Both the position numbers and the translations under genes were made by a program. Below the pieces are notes generated by a model that made no database searches, was not told where the DNA came from, and saw only the letters and a program-made list of their open reading frames with translations. 12,868 nt of DNA from an uncultured bacterium (GTDB lineage: Bacteria; Armatimonadota; Zipacnadia; Zipacnadales; Zipacnadaceae): NCBI GenBank assembly GCA_937928475.1, contig CALFVE010000327.1, positions 1 to 12,868 on the forward strand. Reading direction: 5' to 3'. Position 1 is the first letter of the stretch; each line of letters begins with the position of its first letter. Below are positions 6,375 to 12,868 of the stretch, piece by piece.

Positions 6375-6462
6375 TCGCCGTTTTGCCGCCGTTGTGCTTC
6401 TGTTGCGCTTCCGCTCGGCTTCTGTTGCGCTGCCGTTGCGCCGTCGTTGTGCTGCCATTCTC
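6375..6462. repeat. Eight-unit 11-base tandem repeat upstream of the oxidoreductase gene
   Basis: Contiguous 11-mers: TCGCCGTTTTG, CCGCCGTTGTG, CTTCTGTTGCG, CTTCCGCTCGG, CTTCTGTTGCG, CTGCCGTTGCG, CCGTCGTTGTG, CTGCCATTCTC. Most share YNNYNGTTGYG. The next 11 bases are the ribosome binding region GGAGGTCATGC, directly followed by ATG 6474. The period is close to one DNA helical turn. There are no spacers, so it is not a CRISPR array. Confidence 0.75.
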
Positions 6463-6473
6463 GGAGGTCATGC

Positions 6474-7508
6474 ATGTCTACGCCGGTCTCTTTTGCTTTG
6501 CTGGGCGCGGGAGGCATTGCCCGTGCCTGGGCACGAGCCTTTGCGCAGGTTTCGCTCGCCAGACTGGTTGGCGTCTGGGAGCCGGATGCTGAGCAGGCGG
6601 AGGCTCTTGCCGCGGAGTTCCACTGCGCCCTCTATACCAGCGAGGAGGCGCTGCTGGAAGACGAGCAGGTGGAGGCGGTCATTGTCTGCTCGCCCAATCC
6701 GTACCACGCGCCGCAGACCATCGCGGCGGCAGCGGCCGGCAAGCACGTGCTGACCGAGAAACCGATGGCCCTCACCGTAAGCGCTTGCGACCGGATGATC
6801 GCCGCCTGTGAGCAGGCCGGGGTGCTGCTCATGGTTGGCCAGGCGCTGCGCTTCTGCAGCCCTTTTGCCGCCGTGTTGCAGCGGGCTCGCACCGGTGATT
6901 TCGGCCGTCTCCTCGCAGCGCACATCATCCGCATGGGCATTCCCGCGCGCATAGACCGCCCCCGCACCTGGCGCAACGACGAGTCCCAGACCGGTGGCTG
7001 GCTGCTGGAACTCAACGTGCATGAGGTGGACCACTTGCAGGCGCTGCTGGGCGTTCCGGAGAAGGTCTGCGCCTATCGCTCCAACCTGATCCGCCCACCC
7101 ACGCCGCTGGGCTATGACCTGCTCAATGTGCTGCTGGCCTGCCCTGAGAGCCGCCAGGGGCACCTCTTAGCGGGGGAAATCGCGCAGGGCGCCGGGCTGC
7201 TGCACTATGCCGTCTTCGGCGAGGAGGCCACCGTGCGCTGGTATGACTGGGGGAACCGCTTGCACATCTGCCGCCCCGGCTGCCGCGAGCCCGAAATTGT
7301 GGAACTGCCTCCGGCGCCGGCTCCCCAGGTGGCTCAGTTGGAGGGCTTCCGGGCCGCGATTCGCGGCGAGGGACCCGTGCCGGTCACCGGCCAGGAAGGC
7401 CGCGACGCGGTCGCCACCTGCACGCGAATCCGAGAGGCATGGGAACAAGCGGAGGCAGCCGCCAGTCGCCCGTCGCCAGTCGCGCCCGGCCACGGGTTGT
7501 CCAGGTAG
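6474..7508 (+). CDS. Gfo/Idh/MocA family NAD(P)-dependent oxidoreductase
   Basis: Family members oxidise or reduce sugars, inositols or related polyols with NAD(P). The Rossmann motif GAGGIARAWA lies at residues 11-20, VIVCSPNPYHAP at 69-80, and the family hallmark EKP at 95-97 (TEKPMAL). The C-terminal half carries LLELNVHEVDHL (177-188), where His183 and Asp186 match the usual catalytic His and its neighbour. Length is 344 residues, normal for the family. ATG 6474 has GGAGG six bases upstream. A TTG 27 bases earlier in the same frame would read through this site and adds only unrelated residues. The last dozen residues (SRPSPVAPGHGLSR) are encoded by a heptamer repeat and probably replaced the native end. 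No signal peptide. It is first in the plus-strand group with glycoside-hydrolase-like genes, so sugar conversion is likely; the substrate is unknown. Confidence 0.92.
   Translation: MSTPVSFALLGAGGIARAWARAFAQVSLARLVGVWEPDAEQAEALAAEFHCALYTSEEALLEDEQVEAVIVCSPNPYHAPQTIAAAAAGKHVLTEKPMALTVSACDRMIAACEQAGVLLMVGQALRFCSPFAAVLQRARTGDFGRLLAAHIIRMGIPARIDRPRTWRNDESQTGGWLLELNVHEVDHLQALLGVPEKVCAYRSNLIRPPTPLGYDLLNVLLACPESRQGHLLAGEIAQGAGLLHYAVFGEEATVRWYDWGNRLHICRPGCREPEIVELPPAPAPQVAQLEGFRAAIRGEGPVPVTGQEGRDAVATCTRIREAWEQAEAAASRPSPVAPGHGLSR
7462..7482. repeat. Heptamer repeat at the 3' end of the oxidoreductase gene
   Basis: Three 7-base units: CCAGTCG, CCCGTCG, CCAGTCG, followed by a weaker CGCCCGG. The tract has the same unit and orientation as the tracts at 5684-5718 and 6128-6162. 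It encodes the final SRPSPV residues of the oxidoreductase, 26 bases before its stop. Confidence 0.7.
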
Positions 7509-7513
7509 GGACC

Positions 7514-7583
7514 GCAGCCAGGCCTGCCGCCCGTTCGGGTCTTCCGCGCGCAGGGGCAGCGAAGCCTGCCGCCCACTCGGTCT
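7514..7583. repeat. Imperfect 28-base direct repeat upstream of the GHL10-like gene
   Basis: Copy one (7514-7542) and copy two (7556-7583) share GCAGC, GCCTGCCGCCC and TCGG/TCT blocks, about 23 matching positions. They fill most of the 104-base gap between the oxidoreductase stop and the ribosome binding site at 7601. Their role is unknown. Confidence 0.55.
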
Positions 7584-7612
7584 GCTCCTGACAGCAACGA
7601 GAGGTGACAAGC

Positions 7613-8623
7613 ATGTCTAATTTCCGCAAAGGCCTTTGGCTTCATCATCTTGGTCCCTTTCAGACTCCTGATGCCGTCCGCGCCATGGTCAATCGCGTGC
7701 GCGAGTGGGGCTTCGACCTGCTTATTCCCTGCGTGAAACTGTACGATGGCTGGTGCGACTACCACAGCCGCGTGGGGATCGTCCGGCCCGGCTGGGAGGA
7801 GTTTGACCCGCTCCTAGTGCTGGCCGAGGAGGCCAACGCCCTGGGCCTGGAGGTCCATCCCTGGTCCTGTGTCTTCGTCGAGTCGCTGAACCCGGAAGGC
7901 TCGGCACTGATGCAGGCGCACCCCGAGGCGCGGGCCGTCAAACTGACCGACAGGGGCCCCGAGCCGCAAGGCTGGGCCTGTCCCAGCCACCAGGCCGCGC
8001 GCGACTACAACGTCGCCATCTGCGAGGAGATTCTGGAGAACTACCCGGTCCAGGGCATGCACCTGGACTACATCCGCAACGGCGGCTTCCAGATTCCCGA
8101 GGGCTGCCAGTGTGAGGTCTGCCGCGCCGCCTTCCGCGAGATGACCGGCGCGGAACTGACCTCCGAGGCCTTCCCGGGCATCAGCCAAGCGGCGCAGAAC
8201 TATGTGCCGCTCACCCGCTGGCGGGCGGCGCAGGTCACGGAGGTGGTCCGCCGCGTTCACGAGGCGGCCGCCGCACGCGGCAAGGTCGTCTCCGCCGCCG
8301 TCTTCAGCAACTTCCCCATCGCCTACTTCGACCAGGGCCAGGACTGGGTCACCTGGGCGCACCAGGGAATCGTTGACTACCTCTTCCCCATGACCTACAT
8401 TGCCTTGCCCGAGGTGGTGGGATGGTGGACGGAGTGCTATGTGGCGATCGTCAAAGGCACGGCCCCGGTCTGGCCGGGCCTCTGCTACTTCCGCGATTGC
8501 CTGTCAGTGGAGACCATGACAGAGCAGATAGCCGCGGCCAAGCAGGCCGGCGCGGACGGAGTAGTGATCTTCGAGTACACAGGGATGAGCGACGAACTGG
8601 CCAGGGCCCTGCAAACCTTCTGA
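7613..8623 (+). CDS. Putative glycoside hydrolase, GHL10-like TIM barrel
   Basis: The 336-residue protein follows the GHL10 pattern of putative family-10-like hydrolases. It has an early strand with KGLWLHH (6-12), VQGMHLDYIRNGG (146-158) with the conserved Asp152, QGQDWVTWAHQG (241-252), DYLFPMTY (255-262), VWPGL (286-290) and GADGVVIFEY (313-322). A CQCEVC cluster (165-170) follows the HLDYIR motif, as in related uncharacterised hydrolases. There is no signal peptide or membrane segment, so it is probably cytoplasmic. ATG 7613 is preceded by GAGGTGA five bases away. A GTG inside that same site, nine bases upstream, is in frame but would abolish the ribosome binding site. It lies between the oxidoreductase and a larger hydrolase-like gene, in line with a sugar-degradation set. 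The substrate is not known. Confidence 0.85.
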   Translation: MSNFRKGLWLHHLGPFQTPDAVRAMVNRVREWGFDLLIPCVKLYDGWCDYHSRVGIVRPGWEEFDPLLVLAEEANALGLEVHPWSCVFVESLNPEGSALMQAHPEARAVKLTDRGPEPQGWACPSHQAARDYNVAICEEILENYPVQGMHLDYIRNGGFQIPEGCQCEVCRAAFREMTGAELTSEAFPGISQAAQNYVPLTRWRAAQVTEVVRRVHEAAAARGKVVSAAVFSNFPIAYFDQGQDWVTWAHQGIVDYLFPMTYIALPEVVGWWTECYVAIVKGTAPVWPGLCYFRDCLSVETMTEQIAAAKQAGADGVVIFEYTGMSDELARALQTF

Positions 8624-8721
8624 CGGCCCCAAGGAGAGGGCGTAGGGAGTGGGGCGCTCTGGGCCGGCCACGCGCAGCTGCCTAACTGTTTTGCACGCCG
8701 TGTATCATCAAGGAGAGCATC

Positions 8722-10914
8722 ATGTCCGTTTCAGCCAGTGAACGAAGCCCACAGCCCGCCTCCGGAGGTTCGCGCCGGGCGATAGTCTGGGAAGGGGAAC
8801 GGGTTCCTGGGTTCCCGCGCTTGCTGCAGGAGTTCCGTGCCTTCGCGGAACAAGCGGCCTCGGTCGGGGCGACCCACATGGCGCTGAATGAGATTCCGAA
8901 GAGCAGTTGGCAGCGGGGAGATCCGCGCGATCCCCATCCCGAATGGGAGTACTGGACGGTCTGGTCCCGCCCCAACATCGGCCTGTTCAAACTGGCCTTA
9001 CCGCCTGCGCTGGAACCGTGGATCCCCAAGGAAGAGGTGGAGCGCAACATGGCGCTGCTGGAGGAGCGTTGCACCGTGCTCCGCTCCCTCGGCCTGCGCG
9101 CCCTCCTGGCAGGCAACGAGCCGATGTGGCTACCCGAGGGAGTGTTCCAGGCCCATCCCCACTGGCGAGGGCCGGAGGTGCAGCACCCCTCCATCTCCCG
9201 TGTGCCCTACCACAGCCCGTGTCTGGACCACCCCGAGGTGCTAGCGATGTATCGCTGGGCCATGGCAGAAGTCTGCCGGCGTCTGCCAGAGGTAGACTAC
9301 TACACGATGCTGACCAACGACTCCTCGGCGGGCCTTTGCTGGGCACACACTTATCCCGGGAAGAACGGCCCGCGCGCCTGTCGAGACCTCCCGCTCATTG
9401 ACCGCATCGTGCGGTTCTTCGACGCGCTGCAGGAGGGCGCTCGCCAGGCAGGCCGAGAGATCATCGTCAATCTCAACAACACCGGTTTCAAGATTGACGG
9501 CCAGGCCCGTTTCCGCGGCCCCCTGAAGCCGGGGCAGTACCTCGAAGGAGTGGACGGTGAGGAGCGGGTTCGCATTCGCAGCAGCGGGAGCAACGGCTGG
9601 TTCGGCGGCTACCTCTACCCAGTGCTGGGCGTGCCCAAGCCGGTGAGTTTCGTGGAGGAAGTGGAGAAGGCCTTCGCCAGCGAGGCCGACTGCATCCCCA
9701 TCTCCGTGGCCAACTCGGAGGCGCTGCTTACTGACATCTACCGCGCCTTTCGGGAAATGCCCTCGCAGGGGCTGCCCTCGCGGCTGGCGATCCTGCGTCG
9801 AGTCGCGGCCGAGCGGGTAGGCGAGGAGCACGCCGAGGGTCTGGTAGACATCTGGTGGGCGATCGAACGGGCGGCAGAGACGGCGCGCCATTGCTTGCGG
9901 GGCAGCCCCATGATGATCGTGGGGCCGCTGATGACCCGCTGGACGATCATGCCCCTGGTGCCCGATGTCTACGCGCTGACGGAGGAGGAGACGGCGTACT
10001 TCACGCGCGGACGGCTGGCCAAGACCGAGATTGAGGCTCTGGATTACTGGTACGCCTTGGGGCGCCGCGATGAGCGGGGCGAGGCGGGCGTGCAACACGT
10101 GATGCTGGAGATGCAACTGGCGGTAAACCGGTTGGAGAAGGCGGCCAGCGCGGCTGAGCGCTTGGCCGAGCAAGTCGAGTCCCCGCAGGCGGCGCAGGAA
10201 CTGCGTGATTTGGCCCGGCGGGTGAAAGCGTTGGCTTCCTTGCACCTGACCTGCAAGAACTTCATCGCCTATGCCTATGTCCTGGGTTCCCGCGGGGCGG
10301 ACGAGGGGGTGGCCGTCTACCGGGACATATACAACAGCACGGGAACGCCTTCGCTCAACCTGGGCCGGTGGGAGTTGTGCGCGATCGCGCGGGAAGAAAT
10401 GGACAATGCGCTGGCTTTGGCCGACCTGCTAGAGGAAAGCCCTGAGCCGATTCTGGCCATGGCCCCCACTCCGGAAGAAGAGGACGGCCTCGTGTTCGCG
10501 CCCAATCTCGTTGAGCAGTTGCGCAAGAAGGTCAGCATCATGCTCAAACATTGGCCCGAGTACAATACCCTACTACCCGCACCCGGGCTCGCCGCAGACC
10601 CGGACGCGCCCCCCGGCCCTGCCAGAGAGGGACGAGCACATCTAGCACGAGGTCGCGGCGCGAAGTTGCCCTGCCTTTTCCGAGGGCCGGGATTCGCCGT
10701 CGAGGTCCGGCCGGCGCTTGGCCTCTTTGCTCAGCGCAAGAGACTCAAGAGGAGAAACCGGATTGCGCGACGTATTGTTGAGAGGCCCAGTAGGAACAGC
10801 GCGGCTGCGACCAGCGTTAGTGGGAGCACGCCGCAACCAATGAGGAGGAACCCGCCATGTCAGTTCGTAGCCTGGCGACCCATCTCAAGGGACTGGCCAT
10901 CGTTCTCTACTTGA
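8722..10914 (+). CDS. Large uncharacterised protein, possibly TIM-barrel hydrolase with helical C-terminus and repeat-derived tail
   Basis: I do not recognise a named family with certainty. The start at ATG 8722 has AGGAG six bases upstream. Residues 20-340 have alternating strand/helix character with short aromatic-rich motifs: THMALNEIP (51-59), LLAGNEPMWLPEG (128-140), YTMLTNDSSAGLCW (194-207), IIVNLNN (247-253) and CIPISVANSEALL (324-336). This suggests a barrel enzyme in which Asn-Glu (132-133) or Asp200 could be catalytic. Residues 350-615 look mainly helical, with long Arg/Glu/Ala-rich stretches. There is no signal peptide. After about residue 618 (position 10576) the composition changes to Pro/Arg/Gly-rich text, and the frame runs on for about 112 residues, overlapping the next gene by 58 bases including its ribosome binding site. 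That tail probably results from loss of the original stop by insertion or frameshift. Function is inferred only from neighbours. Confidence 0.7.
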   Translation: MSVSASERSPQPASGGSRRAIVWEGERVPGFPRLLQEFRAFAEQAASVGATHMALNEIPKSSWQRGDPRDPHPEWEYWTVWSRPNIGLFKLALPPALEPWIPKEEVERNMALLEERCTVLRSLGLRALLAGNEPMWLPEGVFQAHPHWRGPEVQHPSISRVPYHSPCLDHPEVLAMYRWAMAEVCRRLPEVDYYTMLTNDSSAGLCWAHTYPGKNGPRACRDLPLIDRIVRFFDALQEGARQAGREIIVNLNNTGFKIDGQARFRGPLKPGQYLEGVDGEERVRIRSSGSNGWFGGYLYPVLGVPKPVSFVEEVEKAFASEADCIPISVANSEALLTDIYRAFREMPSQGLPSRLAILRRVAAERVGEEHAEGLVDIWWAIERAAETARHCLRGSPMMIVGPLMTRWTIMPLVPDVYALTEEETAYFTRGRLAKTEIEALDYWYALGRRDERGEAGVQHVMLEMQLAVNRLEKAASAAERLAEQVESPQAAQELRDLARRVKALASLHLTCKNFIAYAYVLGSRGADEGVAVYRDIYNSTGTPSLNLGRWELCAIAREEMDNALALADLLEESPEPILAMAPTPEEEDGLVFAPNLVEQLRKKVSIMLKHWPEYNTLLPAPGLAADPDAPPGPAREGRAHLARGRGAKLPCLFRGPGFAVEVRPALGLFAQRKRLKRRNRIARRIVERPSRNSAAATSVSGSTPQPMRRNPPCQFVAWRPISRDWPSFST

Positions 10915-12868
10915 TTCTAATCCCCATGCTCTGCGCCGATGCGCAGCGGTCGGCGCCGCTGCCAGCGGGAGCCGTGGCGCAGTTCTCGGTGATGGAACGC
11001 TTCGGCGTCAGTCACCCCGACCAGATTCTCAAGTTTGACCTGGACAAGACGGTTGACCCCAACAACTGCTACCTCATCGGACCGAACGGCCAAGAAGCAC
11101 CCTATCAACTGCTGGAGGGAGGACGGAAACTGGCCGTGCGCACGCACCTGCCGGCCTCGCGCTTCCCCGTCTTCCGGCAGGTGACGCTACTGCCCGCCCG
11201 CTGGAACCTGCAGGACTTGGACAACCACATCGCTGTCGAGGGCGGCGTTTCGGTGGGCGACGTGGTGCGGTTCCAGGGTGCCTCCCTCCCCGGAGGACTG
11301 GAGCAAGGCCGGGACTACTACGTGGTCAGTACCCGCTGGGTGCCTAACTACGGCGCCTTCGCCGCCTTCTCCGAGACTCCCGGCGGCCCCCCGGTAGCCC
11401 TGACCAGCGAGGGCAACGACAAGCGCATGGTTGTATTGGCCTTCGCCGTGGACCTCGCGAACAGCCGCCTTTACGCGCGGGGACACGGCCTGCGCGATGG
11501 CGACCCCGTCACTTTCGCCACCACTGGTACGCTTCCTGAGCCACTGCGGGCCGATACCCTCTACCGGGTTCGCAACGCCGACGCGGACGGTTTCCAACTG
11601 GCCGCCGAGGGAGCCTCGCCCGGCGAGGTGATAACGCTGCGCAACGCCGGGGAGGGCCTGCACAGCCTGATCGTGAGGTGGACCTGGACGCTGTACCAGG
11701 GGCGAGCGCCGAAGCCTTACCCCGAGGCCGTGCAGGTGGAGGAGAAGCCAGAGGGCGGCGTGTGGGAGGTTCGCAACGGGCTGTTGGGGATTCGCGTGCT
11801 GGCCAGCGGCGTTCCCCGCGACCCGCAGCACGTGCCGGCGCCGGTGCAAGGCATACAACTGCGCGACGGAACCTGGACCGGAGCCGGGCCGAACCTCATC
11901 CACTTCGCCGGCGGCTCGCGGGTGAAAAGCGTCACCACCCGCTTCGTGGAACAGGGCCCGCTCAAGGCGGTAGCCGAGGTGACCTACGACCTAGACCGCG
12001 CCGAGTACCGCTACGGGCAACAACTCGTGGCGTCCGCCGGGCCGGGCAAGTATCTCTGCCGCATCGAGGTGCAGGCCGGACAGCCTTCGGTGCTTTTCGA
12101 GGAGGACACCGACTGCCAGTTCGCTTACGGCTTTCCCCTCACGGGGGTGACGCTCAACCAGGCGCGCTACCGCGGACACACCGTTCGCAGCCCGCGCCAC
12201 GGCTATCGGCCCGATGGGAAACCGGTGGACCGCAGCACTGACGCCTTCTTCGATCTCCCCTTCGACGCAGACTACGAATCCGGCTACGTCACCGATCTCA
12301 ACAGTCGTCTGATTCGCTGGATGCAGCCCTGGGACCCTTGGATCTTCGACAGCGGGCACTACTGGATGCTCTATGACAAAGACGGCGGCCCGGACAGTCC
12401 GCTCGTCGGTTTCTTCGATGGTCGCGCCTCCCGGCTGCGCAACGCCGGAGCAGTAGGCGTGGGCGTTTACACCCGCTCGCCGGCCAGCGGCGGCCCCTAT
12501 GCGGGCATCACCGTGCAGGCCTGGCAGCGCGGCCCGGATGCCCGCTTGCACCCTAATCCACGCTTTCAGTGGCGGCTGTTCGTCGGCACCAAGGGCGCGG
12601 ACCTGGCCGACTGGCGCGAGACCCAGCCGATCATGCGGCAGATGAATCTGCACAGCGGCATCAATCTCAACAAACTGGCCCAACTCCAGTACGACTTCCC
12701 CGATCCCCCGCAGGGCTACGGAGCGGTGTACATGAAGAAGGAAGCCGTGCAGGCGATGATCGAGCGCATCCGCACCGACGAAGACTTCTACCGCTTCGCC
12801 TACAACACCGTGCCCTATTACCGGGACTTGATTGACATGTGGCGCGACGAGACGGGGGAGCGCGTGCA
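10857..12868 (+). CDS. Large exported uncharacterised protein with two phage-tail-like beta repeats, 3'-truncated
   Basis: The frame runs from ATG 10857 to the right edge (670 codons plus two bases, no stop). GAGGAGGAA lies eight bases upstream. Residues 1-29 look like a Sec signal peptide: basic start, hydrophobic core LAIVLYLILIPML, and cleavage probably after ADA (27-29). The single Cys26 does not fit a lipobox. Residues about 124-186 and 203-272 are two related beta modules. The second, GHGLRDGDPVTF-ATTGTLPEPL-TLYRV-FQLAAEG, matches the 'HGLxxGDxVxF...YYV...FQL' pattern often seen in phage structural proteins. The remaining part to residue 670 is rich in Trp, Tyr and Asp, with a segment RWMQPWDPWIFDSGHYWMLYD, and looks like a carbohydrate-active or glycan-binding domain. 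I cannot assign a family. It is probably secreted and acts on an external polymer, as the last visible member of the plus-strand group. Confidence 0.8.
   Translation, partial: MSVRSLATHLKGLAIVLYLILIPMLCADAQRSAPLPAGAVAQFSVMERFGVSHPDQILKFDLDKTVDPNNCYLIGPNGQEAPYQLLEGGRKLAVRTHLPASRFPVFRQVTLLPARWNLQDLDNHIAVEGGVSVGDVVRFQGASLPGGLEQGRDYYVVSTRWVPNYGAFAAFSETPGGPPVALTSEGNDKRMVVLAFAVDLANSRLYARGHGLRDGDPVTFATTGTLPEPLRADTLYRVRNADADGFQLAAEGASPGEVITLRNAGEGLHSLIVRWTWTLYQGRAPKPYPEAVQVEEKPEGGVWEVRNGLLGIRVLASGVPRDPQHVPAPVQGIQLRDGTWTGAGPNLIHFAGGSRVKSVTTRFVEQGPLKAVAEVTYDLDRAEYRYGQQLVASAGPGKYLCRIEVQAGQPSVLFEEDTDCQFAYGFPLTGVTLNQARYRGHTVRSPRHGYRPDGKPVDRSTDAFFDLPFDADYESGYVTDLNSRLIRWMQPWDPWIFDSGHYWMLYDKDGGPDSPLVGFFDGRASRLRNAGAVGVGVYTRSPASGGPYAGITVQAWQRGPDARLHPNPRFQWRLFVGTKGADLADWRETQPIMRQMNLHSGINLNKLAQLQYDFPDPPQGYGAVYMKKEAVQAMIERIRTDEDFYRFAYNTVPYYRDLIDMWRDETGERV

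Larger units (their letters stand above)
6114..6473. other. Divergent intergenic region between fabF and the oxidoreductase gene
   Basis: These 360 bases separate the two divergent gene groups and must carry promoters for at least one of them. I cannot pick a convincing -35/-10 pair. Visible content: a heptamer tract near fabF (6128-6162), a CCTCTC-GCG-GAGAGG hairpin (6245-6259), and an 11-base tandem array (6375-6462) that ends at GGAGG (6463-6467), the Shine-Dalgarno of the gene starting at 6474. No convincing protein gene lies here. Confidence 0.7.

Noticed and set aside
6375..6462. Possible CRISPR array
   Set aside because: The units are 11 bases and contiguous with no spacers, far from CRISPR repeat-spacer structure, and no cas gene is present.
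6447..6473. Upstream TTG start for the oxidoreductase
   Set aside because: It would translate through the GGAGG site and add nine residues (MCCHSRRSC) unlike the family; ATG 6474 has ideal spacing.
9241..10245. Minus-strand 334-residue frame inside the large plus-strand gene
   Set aside because: It has no ribosome binding site or family motif, and the plus frame is continuous with good protein character through this region.
10882..10937. Lipoprotein signal with Cys26
   Set aside because: The residues before Cys26 (PML) do not fit the lipobox, while ADA at 27-29 fits signal peptidase I.

Overview
This is a GC-rich bacterial window with good Shine-Dalgarno sites and long open frames on both strands. 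It holds nine supported protein genes in two divergent groups that face away from a 360-base spacer (about 6114-6473). The gene mix suggests a free-living polysaccharide-degrading bacterium, perhaps from a lineage such as Armatimonadota or Planctomycetota. It contains several glycoside-hydrolase-like proteins, a Gfo/Idh/MocA oxidoreductase, an Asp-box protein and many short palindromic or tandem repeats. The phylum is an impression and is not proven: no rRNA or universal marker is present.

Left group, minus strand, in transcription order: a FabF-type beta-ketoacyl-ACP synthase with a complete Cys-His-His triad (6113-4749); a six-Asp-box sialidase-fold protein (4510-3323); 18 bases later, a second ketoacyl-synthase-like protein without the active-site Cys (3304-2192); a thiamine-diphosphate 2-oxoacid dehydrogenase E1 alpha subunit whose best start is a non-standard ACG (2066-1122); and the N-terminal part of a cellulase-like TIM-barrel protein that runs off the left edge (949-1). 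The KS pair resembles a catalytic KS with a chain-length-factor-like partner. No ACP, ketoreductase, E1 beta, E2 or E3 is in the window, so any pathway joining these genes is inference.

Right group, plus strand: a Gfo/Idh/MocA oxidoreductase (6474-7508), a GHL10-like putative glycoside hydrolase (7613-8623), a large unrecognised protein that may be a TIM-barrel hydrolase (8722-10914), and a large exported protein cut by the right edge (10857-12868). Each has its own ribosome binding site. Together they look like a carbohydrate uptake/degradation set.

The most unusual aspect is a set of small repeat families that the genes do not explain. Family 1 is a 27-base palindrome, consensus arms GGGCGGAAC and GTTCCGCCC around ATGAA followed by CTAC, with four copies. 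Three of these lie inside the two KS genes and one at the 5' end of the Asp-box gene. Family 2 is heptamer tandem repeats (CCAGTCG/CGAGTCG), found inside fabF, just upstream of fabF and in the last codons of the oxidoreductase gene. Family 3 is eight tandem 11-mers that stop exactly at the Shine-Dalgarno of the oxidoreductase gene. Several other strong hairpins also lie within coding sequence without breaking the frame. The two KS genes carry different repeat-derived insertions at what looks like the same surface loop. This resembles the in-frame palindromic elements described in Rickettsia, but in an unrelated type of genome.
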